64,000 nucleotides of DNA, from NCBI RefSeq assembly GCF_022170825.1, contig NZ_CP081878.1:1328001-1392000 (forward strand), in the 5' to 3' direction. A program made the translations under genes and the position numbers. The stretch is from Exiguobacterium acetylicum. Lineage in GTDB: Bacteria; Bacillota; Bacilli; Exiguobacteriales; Exiguobacteriaceae. Positions within the stretch are counted from its first letter, which is position 1. The number at the start of each line of letters is the position of its first letter. The notes under the pieces were generated by a model. The model saw nothing but the letters and a program-made list of their open reading frames with translations. It did no database searches and had not been told where the DNA came from. Shown here piece after piece: positions 17,314 to 26,287 of the stretch.

Positions 17314-17347
17314 GACCATCATGTCAAAAGTTTTTGACATGATGGTC
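17314..17347. promoter_or_regulatory. 34-bp perfect palindrome over the -35 region of an XRE regulator gene
   Basis: GACCATCATGTCAAAA-GT-TTTTGACATGATGGTC is a perfect 16-2-16 inverted repeat. Its right arm contains TTGACA (17334-17339), a consensus -35 box; a plausible -10 lies in the TTTATTACA stretch at 17352-17360. A repressor bound here would block the promoter of the gene pair starting at 17404, so autoregulation by the encoded XRE protein is likely. No T-run follows. Confidence 0.65.
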
Positions 17348-17403
17348 GAAGTTTATTACAGTAGAGGTGTAAAAAGAATTTGACACGTCGTGGAGGAATG
17401 AAC

Positions 17404-17613
17404 GTGAGAAACCACATCAAGGAACGACGTCTAGCGGCAAAACTATCGCAACAAGAACTGGCTGACCGCTGTCAGGTCAGTCGACAAACGATCAATGCGA
17501 TTGAAAACAACAAGTATGATCCGACTTTGCAATTAGCATTTAATATCGCCAAAGTCTTACGGACACAAGTCGATCATCTATTTATCGCAGAACAGGAGGA
17601 ATCAGATGTCTAA
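17404..17613 (+). CDS. XRE-family HTH regulator
   Basis: A 69-residue Cro/CI-type regulator made of little more than the helix-turn-helix: KLSQQELADRCQVSRQTINA with the downstream IENNKYDPTLQLAFNIAKVL. This short type usually sits beside a membrane protein, as it does here. I chose GTG 17404, eight bases after GGAGG; ATG 17398 would be too close. It probably acts on the 34-bp palindrome upstream and so controls itself and the following gene. Confidence 0.88.
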   Translation: MRNHIKERRLAAKLSQQELADRCQVSRQTINAIENNKYDPTLQLAFNIAKVLRTQVDHLFIAEQEESDV

Positions 17614-17992
17614 ACAGAAAAAAACGCTTCTTTTTTTAGTGACGTTAGTGACATTAGCAATTCTGACGGTCATCAGTATGGTCATCGAAAATAACGTGAC
17701 GTTCTTTTCAATCGTTCAGTTGGCGATCCTGTTGATCATGTTCTTCTCGTATTTCACGTGGGCACGGACAACGGAGGACGAGCGTCCGGTACCAGATGAT
17801 GAACTCGGTCAAAAGATTACGACGGAGAGCGGCCTCGTTAGTTACAAAATCCTGATAGTCCTGATTTTTGGATTCATCTGTCTTGATCAATGGATACATG
17901 GGTCAGCAAATCTCTTATTGATCGTCTTGTTCGCGATTGCTTTAGTCATCTTACCAATCATTGAATTTATGAAAGCACGATCCTATCGGTGA
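17606..17992 (+). CDS. Membrane protein paired with the XRE regulator
   Basis: A 128-residue protein with four membrane spans (about 7-25, 30-50, 79-96 and 101-120) and an acidic cytosolic or outer loop TTEDERPVPDDELGQK. Its ATG lies inside the regulator gene (eight-base overlap), preceded by CAGGAGGAATC, so both are made from one transcript. Such XRE/membrane pairs are common in Bacillota, and the membrane partner may sense an envelope signal. Function is unknown. Confidence 0.75.
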   Translation: MSKQKKTLLFLVTLVTLAILTVISMVIENNVTFFSIVQLAILLIMFFSYFTWARTTEDERPVPDDELGQKITTESGLVSYKILIVLIFGFICLDQWIHGSANLLLIVLFAIALVILPIIEFMKARSYR

Positions 17993-18043
17993 ACAGGAAT
18001 GACAGTTGATTGTCTGCAAGGAGAATAGTGTAATACATTATAA

Positions 18044-18079
18044 AAAGACACATTCTAAGTATTAAGAACATGTCTTTGT
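18044..18079 (+). terminator. Weak terminator-like hairpin
   Basis: AAAGACA at 18044 pairs with TGTCTTT at 18071, with imperfect inner pairing. It lies after the membrane protein gene. Strength is doubtful. Confidence 0.45.
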
Positions 18080-18134
18080 TAGTGGAAGATGTTGCTGTTT
18101 AACAGCGGATTTTCAATCGAGGAGGATAACCGTC

Positions 18135-18554
18135 GTGGAAGAGTTAGAGTACCGATTGCGAAAATATATTGCTGAGATGGACTTTGAGAAAGCAGCAAAA
18201 CTATTTTTGGAGTTAACGGAAAAAGAGCGATTCGACATGATTCTTAGTGTAGGATTTGAGACATTTAATCTCACTATATATGCCTTTATGAATTATTTAA
18301 TACAACACCATGAATCAAGTGAGATACATGATCTGACGTCTTCATTGATGCTACATCCACTTTGTCATCTCGAGGGAGCTTGCGCAATCGCTTTATTCCA
18401 TGCAAAAAAAGCAGTCGAACTAGATCCTGATAACATCGATTGGTATATCAGTTTGTTGATGTTTGAAAAGCATCCCGATGTCTGGTTTGCGCAATCAGAA
18501 GTAGAAGAAGTCTACCGACGGATAAAAGACTTAGAGTCCAGGAATCTAAAGTAA
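18135..18554 (+). CDS. Hypothetical helical protein (TPR-like)
   Basis: A 139-residue soluble, acidic and mostly helical protein. The segment AIALFHAKKAVELDPDNIDWYISLLM resembles the second half of a tetratricopeptide repeat, but only one such unit is visible. The start is GTG 18135 with GAGGAGGAT eight bases upstream. The gene is convergent with a GNAT gene. Its size and character are like those of orphan immunity proteins, but no family is recognised and no toxin lies nearby. Confidence 0.65.
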   Translation: MEELEYRLRKYIAEMDFEKAAKLFLELTEKERFDMILSVGFETFNLTIYAFMNYLIQHHESSEIHDLTSSLMLHPLCHLEGACAIALFHAKKAVELDPDNIDWYISLLMFEKHPDVWFAQSEVEEVYRRIKDLESRNLK

Positions 18555-18558
18555 GACC

Positions 18559-19107
18559 TTAGACAGACCAGTCACTCCGTAGTATCGAATACATATACAA
18601 ATCATCAAACTGATCACGCGTTTTCTCATATTGTCGGAGCAATCCTTCACGCTTAAAACCAATCCGTTCAAGTAATCGTTGCGAAGCGATGTTTGCCGGT
18701 AAGACAAGTGCTTCGATTCGGTTAAGCGAAAGTTCCTTAAAGCCGTATTCGATGACCGCAAGTGCTGCTTCCTTCGCGATGCCTTGTCCCTGATAGGCAG
18801 GGTTCAACTCGAATCCGAGTTCTGCCCGTTGATGGCGTTCGGATTGATTCAAGAAACCGCAGCTCCCGATGATCACGTCCGTTTCCGGTAACGAAATCCC
18901 AAAACGGATTCCCGTACCGTCACGACGAATCGAGGCGTACCAGTCAATCTCTTCGAGGGCGTCTGCTTCCGACTGGAACGGAGCAAGCCCCATCTGTTTG
19001 ACGACCTGTTCGTCCGATAAGTAAGCTAAGACGCTCGCCGCGTCTTTTGCTAACACTTCACGTAAGACGAGACGATTCGTTTTAAGCGTTGGGAAGGTAT
19101 GTAACAT
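18559..19107 (-). CDS. GNAT acetyltransferase, RimJ/RimL-like
   Basis: A 182-residue acetyltransferase. It opens with LKTNRLVLREVLAKDA, the usual RimJ/RimL start, and has the acetyl-CoA loop NPAYQGQGIAKEAALAVIEYG (motif A) followed by SLNRIEALVLPANIASQRLLERIGF. It would acetylate an amino group of a protein N-terminus or small molecule using acetyl-CoA. AAGGAGT precedes the ATG. It is divergent from the T-box leader of ileS and probably unrelated to it. Confidence 0.88.
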   Translation of the reverse strand: MLHTFPTLKTNRLVLREVLAKDAASVLAYLSDEQVVKQMGLAPFQSEADALEEIDWYASIRRDGTGIRFGISLPETDVIIGSCGFLNQSERHQRAELGFELNPAYQGQGIAKEAALAVIEYGFKELSLNRIEALVLPANIASQRLLERIGFKREGLLRQYEKTRDQFDDLYMYSILRSDWSV

Positions 19108-19199
19108 TCAAAAAAACTCCTTTTCAATAAAATGTAAAAATTTGTTGTGTTGTAATTAAGGCATATGGTAAGATTCTCCACAACAAGAGCATATCATTT

Positions 19200-19457
19200 C
19201 GTTGACGAGAAAAAGTAGTGATTGTCCCTCTGTCTTACAGAAAACCGGGATTGCTGAGAACCGGGAGCCAGATCAGTCATGAAAATCCTCTCTGAGAAGT
19301 CACACTGAACCATTCAGTAAGTGTGACCGGGTGTCCACCGTTACATGGAATGCACATGATAGTGTGCAACTAAGTGCTGTCGAGAACACGTATTCTCGGC
19401 GGAATATGGGTGGTATCGCGGTGAAGTCCGTCCCTGTCAAAGGGGGCGGACTTTTTT
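19200..19457 (+). promoter_or_regulatory. T-box leader of ileS
   Basis: The region has the conserved T-box element TGGTATCGCG at 19411-19420, a stem CGAGAA-CACGTA-TTCTCG just before it, and a rho-independent terminator whose stem begins at AAGTCCG (19424) and ends in CGGACTTTTTT. Further upstream a long stem I is expected, and an AUC triplet at 19285-19287 is a candidate isoleucine specifier. Uncharged tRNA-Ile would pair with it and favour readthrough into ileS. The specifier assignment is tentative; the core and terminator are clear. Confidence 0.88.
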
Positions 19458-19494
19458 GTATTCTCTTAGTTATCGACAAAGGAGCGAACAAGAG

Positions 19495-22400
19495 ATGACG
19501 TCACAAAGCCAAGCAGAAACCGTACAACAACGCGAGGAGCGTGTTCGAAACAACTGGAAGCAAGACCAGGTCTTCGCACGATCGATTGAACAACGCACGG
19601 AAGCGGAATTCGTATTTTACGAAGGACCGCCGACCGCGAACGGCTTACCGCACGTCGGGCATGCACTCGGACGAACCGTCAAAGATGCGGTCGCCCGCTA
19701 CAAGACGATGCAAGGGTTCAGGGTTGAACGAAAAGCTGGCTGGGATACACATGGACTACCGGTCGAACTCGGTGTCGAAAAGCAACTCGGGATCTCCGGA
19801 AAACAAGCGATCGAAGAATACGGTGTCGAAGCATTCATCGCACGCTGTAAGGAAAGCGTCTTTTCCTACGAAACACAGTGGCGCTCCTTTACAGAAAAAC
19901 TCGGCTACTGGGTCGACATGGATGATCCTTACGTGACGATGGAGGATGATTATATCGAGAGTGTCTGGCATATCCTCGGAACGATCCATGATAAAGGCTG
20001 GTTGACGAAAGGACACCGCGTGTCACCTTATTGTCCGAGCTGTCAGACGTCGCTCAGTTCGCATGAAGTCGCACAAGGCTACCAGGACGTGACGGACTTG
20101 TCAGCGACGGTTCAACTACCCGTCGTCGGCACAGAGGAGACGTATTTACTCGCTTGGACGACGACACCATGGACACTACCAGCTAACGTCGCGGTTGCCG
20201 TCCATCCGGAATTGACCTACGTCACCGTAGCGTTTGAAGGAAAACGTTTCGTCGTCGCAAAAGCGTTGGTCGCTGAACTGTTCTCAGAATCCGTCGAGGT
20301 CGTATCCGAACAGCTCGGTGCGGAACTCGTCGGCTTGCGGTATGAACCACCGTTTGATTTCGTGACACCCGAGAACGGTCACACGGTCGTCAGTGCATCC
20401 TTCGTCCAAGCGACAAGCGGAACCGGACTTGTCCATCTTGCTCCGGCATACGGGGAAGAGGATTACCGAGTCGTCCGTGAAAACGGACTGTCGTTCGTCA
20501 ACGTCGTCGATGCTGCTGGTTGTTACACGGCGGATGTCCCACCACTTGCTGGACGATTGGTCAAAGAATCAGACGTCGCCATCATCCAACTGCTCGCTGA
20601 GCGGGGGCGTTTATTTGCGAAGGAACGCTATACGCACAGCTATCCGCATTGTTGGCGATGCGATGCACCATTACTTTATTACGCACAAGATAACTGGTTC
20701 ATCGAGACGACGGCTGTTAAGGAACAGCTCCTTGCGAACAACGCGTCTGTGACGTGGTATCCCGATCACGTCAAGGAAGGGCGATTCGGGAAGTTCCTCG
20801 AGCAACTCGTCGACTGGAATATCAGTCGCAATCGCTATTGGGGGACACCACTGAACGTCTGGGAATGTGACACGTGTGATACGACGTTCGTTCCGAAAAG
20901 TAAAGCGGATTTATTACGCCGGACGACAGCAACGACAGAATCGGTCGAGTTGCATAAACCGTACGTTGACGCATTAGCGGTTTCGTGTCCAACGTGTCAA
21001 GGAGTGATGCACCGGACACCAGAAGTGATCGATGTCTGGTTTGATAGCGGAGCGATGCCGTTTGCACAGCAGCACTATCCGTCGCGGACGCAGACGCTTA
21101 ACCGGTATCCGGCGGATGTCGTCATCGAAGGGATTGATCAGACACGCGGCTGGTTCTATAGTTTGCAGGCAATCTCAACGCTCTTTACCGGACAATCCGC
21201 TTATAAACGGGTCCTCGCACTCGGTCATGTCCTCGATGAAAACGGACAGAAGATGTCGAAGAGTCGAGGCAATGCGCTTGATCCGGTGGCCTTGATCGAT
21301 GCTTATGGTGCCGACAGTCTGCGCTGGGCACTACTCGTCGATAGTAGTCCATGGAGTGCGAAACGGTTTACCGAACGGATCGTCCAGGAAGCGAAATCAA
21401 AACTAGTCGATACACTGGATCACGCCGTCCAGTTTTATCTGACGTATGCTGAGCTAGATGGATTTGATGGCTCACGTCCGCAAAAACGGACGCGACTCGA
21501 CGAATGGCTCCTCTCACGTGTTCATCAGACGACACACGACGTGACGGTTGCGATGGACGATTATCAATTGACTCAAGCAACCCGCAGTCTCGCGCAACTC
21601 GTCGATGAGATCAGCAATTGGTACATCCGTCGTTCCCGGGAGCGGTTCTGGCAAGCTGACTGGTCGGAAGAGAAACAAGCTGCGTACACGACGCTTCATT
21701 TCGCACTTTCGACGACAGCACGATTGCTCGCCCCATTCACGCCATATCTTGCAGATGATGTCTACAAGCGATTGACGGGAATGAGCGTGCACTTAGCGGA
21801 TTATCCGGTGGCAGACTCGACGTTGATCCAACCTACTCTGGAATACGAGATGACACAGGTCGTCACTGTTGTTGAGCTAGGACGACAAGTGCGAAATACA
21901 CATGCCTTAAAGGTCAAACAACCGCTTGCTAGCCTAAGTGTCCAATCGAGCGATACCTTATCGTGGTCGGACTATGTGGCACTCATCAAAGAAGAGCTGA
22001 ATGTAAAAGACGTACAGTTCTTATCAACGACTGGTGAGACGACGCAGTTCCGCCTTAAACTGAATTTCCGCGAAGCCGGAGCAAAATTTGCGCAACAGGC
22101 GAATGCGATCCATCAATGGTTACAACAACTGCCAGAGCAGGAGACGATGCACTTGCTAGAAACGGGCAGCGTATCGTATCAGACAGCACTTGGACATGAA
22201 GTAGAAGTAAGTCTGACCGATGTCATCGTCGAACCGATCGTTAAGACAGGATTTGCTGCCGCAACGGAAAGTGGACTTACCGTGACGCTCGATACCCGAA
22301 TCACGGAAGCTCTGGAGCAGGAACGCTGGATGCGGGAGCTCGTCCGCTATATCAAGTCTGAACGGAAGGCACATGATTTATCGCGTGACGCACGAATCGA

Positions 22401-22578
22401 TCTCGTCTTGTCGGTCGATGCGACGTTCCAACCGATCGTCGAGACGTTTGAGCCTTTGTTATTCAAACATCTCGCCTTATCCTCCGTGCGAACAGAACCG
22501 CTACAGGGAGCAGGGGATATCCAGTTAGGTGGACACGATGTCGGTGTCTCGTTCTCACCGATGAAAGAATATTGTTAA
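19495..22578 (+). CDS. ileS: Isoleucyl-tRNA synthetase, type 2 (IleS2-like)
   Basis: A 1027-residue class I synthetase that attaches isoleucine to tRNA-Ile. The HIGH motif is HVGH (about residue 52) within YEGPPTANGLPHVGHALGRT, and KMSKS is intact at residue 586. The YEGPPTANGLPH form and length over 1000 residues are those of the eukaryote-like IleS2 class, as found in some Bacillus and in mupirocin-resistant MupA. The editing domain (about 190-390) and an anticodon-binding C-terminus are present. ATG 19495 is chosen over an upstream frame extension inside the terminator; AAAGGAG lies ten bases before it. The T-box controls it. Confidence 0.95.
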   Translation: MTSQSQAETVQQREERVRNNWKQDQVFARSIEQRTEAEFVFYEGPPTANGLPHVGHALGRTVKDAVARYKTMQGFRVERKAGWDTHGLPVELGVEKQLGISGKQAIEEYGVEAFIARCKESVFSYETQWRSFTEKLGYWVDMDDPYVTMEDDYIESVWHILGTIHDKGWLTKGHRVSPYCPSCQTSLSSHEVAQGYQDVTDLSATVQLPVVGTEETYLLAWTTTPWTLPANVAVAVHPELTYVTVAFEGKRFVVAKALVAELFSESVEVVSEQLGAELVGLRYEPPFDFVTPENGHTVVSASFVQATSGTGLVHLAPAYGEEDYRVVRENGLSFVNVVDAAGCYTADVPPLAGRLVKESDVAIIQLLAERGRLFAKERYTHSYPHCWRCDAPLLYYAQDNWFIETTAVKEQLLANNASVTWYPDHVKEGRFGKFLEQLVDWNISRNRYWGTPLNVWECDTCDTTFVPKSKADLLRRTTATTESVELHKPYVDALAVSCPTCQGVMHRTPEVIDVWFDSGAMPFAQQHYPSRTQTLNRYPADVVIEGIDQTRGWFYSLQAISTLFTGQSAYKRVLALGHVLDENGQKMSKSRGNALDPVALIDAYGADSLRWALLVDSSPWSAKRFTERIVQEAKSKLVDTLDHAVQFYLTYAELDGFDGSRPQKRTRLDEWLLSRVHQTTHDVTVAMDDYQLTQATRSLAQLVDEISNWYIRRSRERFWQADWSEEKQAAYTTLHFALSTTARLLAPFTPYLADDVYKRLTGMSVHLADYPVADSTLIQPTLEYEMTQVVTVVELGRQVRNTHALKVKQPLASLSVQSSDTLSWSDYVALIKEELNVKDVQFLSTTGETTQFRLKLNFREAGAKFAQQANAIHQWLQQLPEQETMHLLETGSVSYQTALGHEVEVSLTDVIVEPIVKTGFAAATESGLTVTLDTRITEALEQERWMRELVRYIKSERKAHDLSRDARIDLVLSVDATFQPIVETFEPLLFKHLALSSVRTEPLQGAGDIQLGGHDVGVSFSPMKEYC

Positions 22579-22588
22579 GGAGAAGATC

Positions 22589-23074
22589 ATGATTGCATTA
22601 GAAGCATTAAAAGGTCGACTCGTCGACGGATTATTAGAGGTTCAAAAAGAAGAAGGATATGTTGCCCGGGAGCGCTTTATCTTCCATTCCGGAGCAACGG
22701 ACGAACAGCTCGCGCTGTTACCTGACTGGACGACAGACGATTACAAGACGTTCTTACGTCAACACAACGGCGCGAAGCTCTTTCAGCACGAAACGTTATC
22801 GTATAACGATGGATTCGAACTCTTTTCGATCGAAGATTGCCTGACGTATAGCGAAATTTGGGAATGTCCCGAAAACTTCTTAGCGATCGGCGTAGGACCG
22901 GACGGGGAGTGGATCGTCTACGAGATGAATCGTCCGGCAGGAAATCGAATCTGGAGTGGGGAATTTCTTATTTTCGAGGAGTGGGAAGAAGACGCGATGC
23001 CGTTCGGATTTGAGCGATGGCTTGATTACTTAATCGTCGCGCAAGGTACACAATTTTGGGATTGGTTCCGTTAA
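22589..23074 (+). CDS. SMI1/KNR4 (SUKH) family protein
   Basis: A 161-residue protein of the SUKH fold. The pattern YKTFLRQHNGAKLF (about 52-65), FELFSIEDCL and later GVGPDGEWIVYEM is that of SMI1/KNR4 proteins, which in bacteria often act as immunity proteins to secreted or contact-delivered toxins. It starts ten bases after ileS and may share its transcript. No toxin gene lies nearby, so a general binding role is equally possible. AAGGAGA precedes the ATG. Confidence 0.8.
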   Translation: MIALEALKGRLVDGLLEVQKEEGYVARERFIFHSGATDEQLALLPDWTTDDYKTFLRQHNGAKLFQHETLSYNDGFELFSIEDCLTYSEIWECPENFLAIGVGPDGEWIVYEMNRPAGNRIWSGEFLIFEEWEEDAMPFGFERWLDYLIVAQGTQFWDWFR

Positions 23075-23090
23075 GAGAGGGAGAGCGTTA

Positions 23091-23567
23091 TTGGACATTC
23101 AATTAAAGACAGCGTCACGTGAAGACGCTACAAACCTTCATACGATTCAACTCAAGGCATTTTCAGAGACGCTCGAACGATACCAAGATCATGCGACGAA
23201 TCCGGCGAACGAATCGATTGATCGTGTCATTCACCGGATCACGCATCCAAGCAGTACGTTCCATCAAATCATTGTCGACGATGTCGTCGTCGGCGGGATT
23301 TGTGTCGTTACGAAAGCCCCGAGTCGCTACGCGATCAGTCCGATGTTCTTAGATCCAGCCCGTCAAGGTGAAGGGATCGCACAACGCGCATTACAGCTCG
23401 TTGAAGCAGCGTATCCGACTGCAACGACATGGGAGCTGCGGACGATTCGCGAAGAGACGCGCAATTGTTATTTCTATGAGAAGATGGGTTACCGATTGAC
23501 CGGTGTCAGTCAACCGCTCAATGAACGAGCGACACTTGTTTCTTATCAAAAAACTGTGTCTCAGTGA
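23091..23567 (+). CDS. GNAT acetyltransferase
   Basis: A 158-residue single-domain acetyltransferase. The acetyl-CoA site is FLDPARQGEGIAQRALQLVE (about 84-103), and the C-terminal NCYFYEKMGYRLTG motif is typical of GNAT proteins. It starts at TTG 23091 after GAGAGGGAGAG. It lies 16 bases after the SUKH gene and may be in the same transcript. The substrate is unknown. The 3' end overlaps the convergent gene by seven bases. Confidence 0.85.
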   Translation: MDIQLKTASREDATNLHTIQLKAFSETLERYQDHATNPANESIDRVIHRITHPSSTFHQIIVDDVVVGGICVVTKAPSRYAISPMFLDPARQGEGIAQRALQLVEAAYPTATTWELRTIREETRNCYFYEKMGYRLTGVSQPLNERATLVSYQKTVSQ

Positions 23568-23797
23568 GCTCGTTTTGTCGGAAGGAAGAACCACCATAGA
23601 TTCGTTAAAAGAGCGGCAAGGACGGCAAAGTTAAACAGATAAAGGCAAAAGAAGAAGACGAACTCACCGATGTCCTCAAGGTTAGCTAACGGATTATCGA
23701 CCAGGTACGATTCGTGACTGACTCCGAAGATGAACAAAGGAAAGAAGACATAGAAGTATCGTTTCCAAAAGAATGACGCACGACCTGTTTGGGACAT
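23561..23797 (-). CDS. Small membrane protein of unknown function
   Basis: A 78-residue protein with two membrane spans (about 13-30 and 45-68) and aromatic-rich sequence ending WWFFLPTKRAH. The ATG at 23797 follows a strong AGGAGGTG five bases upstream; an ATG 27 bases further up lacks one. No family was recognised. It may be cotranscribed with the nitrilase gene upstream. Confidence 0.65.
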   Translation of the reverse strand: MSQTGRASFFWKRYFYVFFPLFIFGVSHESYLVDNPLANLEDIGEFVFFFCLYLFNFAVLAALLTNLWWFFLPTKRAH

Positions 23798-23820
23798 TTG
23801 AGCACCTCCTGAATGGAATG

Positions 23821-23850
23821 ACACGCTTCTTCTGACCGGAAGAAGCGTGT
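23821..23850. terminator. Strong hairpin between nitrilase and small membrane genes
   Basis: ACACGCTTCTTC pairs perfectly with GAAGAAGCGTGT across a six-base loop. The right side on + is GTTTGTTT, the left side on - has no T-run, so it may be an attenuator more than a full stop. Confidence 0.55.
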
Positions 23851-23856
23851 GTTTGT

Positions 23857-24516
23857 TTACGATAACGACGGTGTTCCGACGATTTCGACGTGTCGCGTGA
23901 GCGTATCAAACAAGCGTGTCCGCGTATCGTTATGAGACAGCAGTACCGGCTCACCGGTCTCGTCATAGATGAAGGCAATCGGAATCGAAAAACCACAGTT
24001 ACGGTACGAACCATCGGCATGACTCGTCCCGATCATGAGTGCTTGTTGGGCCTGACTGATGATACGCGCTTCACCAGACCACTCGGCATACTGTTCTTCA
24101 CTAAACATACCGACACCGATCGGATTGAAGATGAGATCAAGTCCGGACTCTTCGCGTAGTCCGTCGTTTCCTAAGAAGATTTCGCGACAGAGGACGTACC
24201 CGTAACGTAACGCACCATCGTGTACTGTTGATGGTGTATAAAGAGGTCCGGCTTCCGGTGTCTTCGCGCGATCAAGGAGACTCGTCCCGGTCGCATCGAT
24301 GATGACGGCTCGATCGAGATTCGTCGCATCTTTATAACCCAGGACGACGGCTGTCTTGAACAGTTTGGCAAGGTGTTGCACACGATCGAGTTCTGCGATC
24401 GTGCAGTATCCTTCCGGATAGACAATCAGATCGACTTCAGGATAAGCGGCAATTTCGCGTTCAAATTGTGCGAGCCCGGTCTCGCGTTTCGGTTGAGCAA
24501 TTAATAATTTCATCAA
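23857..24516 (-). CDS. Carbon-nitrogen hydrolase (nitrilase superfamily)
   Basis: A 219-residue amidase-type protein, shorter than most members (about 260-300). The catalytic triad is visible: Glu in LIVYPEGY, Lys in DRAKTPEAGPLY and Cys in YVLCREIFL. It would hydrolyse an amide or nitrile of unknown identity. GAGGATG lies before the two adjacent ATGs (24516 and 24513); either could be used. Confidence 0.82.
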   Translation of the reverse strand: MMKLLIAQPKRETGLAQFEREIAAYPEVDLIVYPEGYCTIAELDRVQHLAKLFKTAVVLGYKDATNLDRAVIIDATGTSLLDRAKTPEAGPLYTPSTVHDGALRYGYVLCREIFLGNDGLREESGLDLIFNPIGVGMFSEEQYAEWSGEARIISQAQQALMIGTSHADGSYRNCGFSIPIAFIYDETGEPVLLSHNDTRTRLFDTLTRHVEIVGTPSLS

Positions 24517-24645
24517 AACATCCTCTCATGCATAAATATATCTGAAAAATCAGACTTTCCATTCGTCATGATTTTACCATTAGTGGTAAAATAAAGCATA
24601 TCGCTTTTTGATAAATTTTACTGTAAGTGAAGGAAGGTCAATAGC

Positions 24646-25332
24646 ATGAACATTTCAAAAACCACTCTTGTAACACATCATCTACAGGCGATGAAAAACT
24701 TTTACATAGATCAGATCGGGTTCCCGCTCGTCTCGAAAACAAACGAATCCTTTACGATGCAAATCGGCACGGATCAACTGACGTATCGGCAGACGGATGA
24801 TGTCGATACGCAATACCATATGGCGTTCAACATTCCGGAGAATGTCTTCCAAGAAGGAAAAGCGTGGCTTGAAGCGCGGGCACCGCTCTTGATTGAAGAC
24901 GGACAGGATGAGATTTATTTTGACTTCACGGACTCGCATTCCTGCTACTTTTATGATCCAGATGAGAACGTACTCGAACTGATTGCGCGGCATCAAATCA
25001 ATCCGACGAAAGAAGATCAAACGTTTGATGTATCGGATATCCTCGGGATTGGTGAGATGAGTCTGACGGTGAAAGATGTGCTTGCTGTTGGTGAACAATT
25101 GGCTGACATCGGTGTTCTCGAGCGTCGCGAACGTCCACTTAACGGCGCATCACTCAACTTCCTCGGACCGGTCGCGGATGGCACGCATATCTTGCTCGTT
25201 CCAGAAGGACGGACGTGGTTGTTCTCACCGAAGACAGCGAAAGTCAGTCCAATCGAGATGGAACTCGATGGGCGACACCGTGTTCGGCTTGACTCAAATG
25301 GTGTATGGCACCAAAGTGCAGTATCTTCGTAA
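24646..25332 (+). CDS. VOC family protein (glyoxalase / dioxygenase fold), two domains
   Basis: A 228-residue protein with two VOC modules. The first runs over about 1-115, with TTLVTHHLQAMKNFYIDQIG and FYDPDENVLELIARH, where Glu is a likely metal ligand. The second covers about 130-200, with EMSLTVKDVLAVGEQLADIG and GTHILLVPEGR. The fold fits CppA-type or bleomycin/glyoxalase proteins, and the substrate is unknown. GAAGGTCAATAGC precedes the ATG, with AAGGAAGG as the likely binding site. Confidence 0.8.
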   Translation: MNISKTTLVTHHLQAMKNFYIDQIGFPLVSKTNESFTMQIGTDQLTYRQTDDVDTQYHMAFNIPENVFQEGKAWLEARAPLLIEDGQDEIYFDFTDSHSCYFYDPDENVLELIARHQINPTKEDQTFDVSDILGIGEMSLTVKDVLAVGEQLADIGVLERRERPLNGASLNFLGPVADGTHILLVPEGRTWLFSPKTAKVSPIEMELDGRHRVRLDSNGVWHQSAVSS

Positions 25333-25362
25333 TCAACTATTTTGAAAAGTGAGGGAAGTAGG

Positions 25363-25773
25363 ATGAACAAAGCCTCAAATGCGAGTATCGCGTTCGGATT
25401 ATTGTTGTTCGTGTGTGGCTTCTTTTTTCTATTTGGTTATTTGACCCGGTCGATGCCGATTCAACAAGGCGGTGACCCGGTCGTGTTACCAGTCGCAGCA
25501 CTCCTCGTTCTCCTACCGTTCGTCGTCCGGGAAGGCATGCGTGTCTTGATGTATGTCTCGCTGACACGTCGACAAGTCGTAGTACTGATCGTACTTGCGA
25601 TTAGCGGGATTATGTTAAGTACTTGGATTGAGATGCAGCAGAATCCGGCAGTGATCGGTCTCCGTTCGCTCTTTACGATTCATACGTATGTCCTCTTTGT
25701 TTCAGGCATCATCTTGTTGTGTCTCCTATTGACAGGGATCAAACGGATGCGCATGAGAACAAGGGTAATTTAA
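25363..25773 (+). CDS. Membrane protein of unknown function
   Basis: A 136-residue protein with four hydrophobic spans (about 8-28, 42-58, 73-88 and 108-128) and a basic end RMRMRTRV. GAGGGAAG lies before ATG 25363; an in-frame ATG 21 bases upstream has no such site. It is 30 bases after the VOC gene and 19 bases before a Nudix gene, so the three probably form an operon. Confidence 0.68.
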   Translation: MNKASNASIAFGLLLFVCGFFFLFGYLTRSMPIQQGGDPVVLPVAALLVLLPFVVREGMRVLMYVSLTRRQVVVLIVLAISGIMLSTWIEMQQNPAVIGLRSLFTIHTYVLFVSGIILLCLLLTGIKRMRMRTRVI

Positions 25774-25792
25774 TGGAAAAGGACTGAATACT

Positions 25793-26269
25793 TTGGGATA
25801 TATCACAGAATTACGTAAACTGGTCGGGACACGACCACTCGTCATGGCAGGAGCATGCGTCATCGTCGTAAACGACAAACAAGAGGTCTTGTTGCAACTG
25901 AGGCAAGATAACGGATGCTGGGGACTCGCTGGTGGCGCGCTTGAGATTGGGGAGACGCTTGCTGAAACAGCAAAACGAGAGTTAAAAGAAGAGACGGGAC
26001 TTGAAGCGGAGCACCTCGAATTGTTGAACGTCTATTCCGGTGACGCTTTTTACTACAAGTATCCGCACGGAGACGAGGTCTATAACGTCATCTCAGCTTT
26101 CCTCTGTACCGCCTATACAGGAGAAGTCGTTCGGGATCCACTAGAAGTCGCAGAGTTACGCTTCTTCGCCATGGATCAGTTACCAGAAAACCTTAATCCA
26201 CCGGAACAGCCAATTTTGATGGAGTATGTCGAAAAACAGCAAGCAATAGCGCATCACGTTTCCATCTGA
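25793..26269 (+). CDS. Nudix hydrolase
   Basis: A 158-residue Nudix protein with the complete box GGALEIGETLAETAKRELKEETGL (residues 44-67, written here in two halves: GG..EIGE and REL..EETG), which binds magnesium and cleaves a nucleoside diphosphate linked to another group. It starts at TTG 25793 after AAAGGACTG. It is the last gene before a strong terminator. The true substrate cannot be read from the sequence; the N-terminal region YITELRKLVGTRPLVM is like that of the MutT/YtkD-type house-cleaning enzymes. Confidence 0.88.
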   Translation: MGYITELRKLVGTRPLVMAGACVIVVNDKQEVLLQLRQDNGCWGLAGGALEIGETLAETAKRELKEETGLEAEHLELLNVYSGDAFYYKYPHGDEVYNVISAFLCTAYTGEVVRDPLEVAELRFFAMDQLPENLNPPEQPILMEYVEKQQAIAHHVSI

Positions 26270-26287
26270 AGCAATTGGTACGAATCG

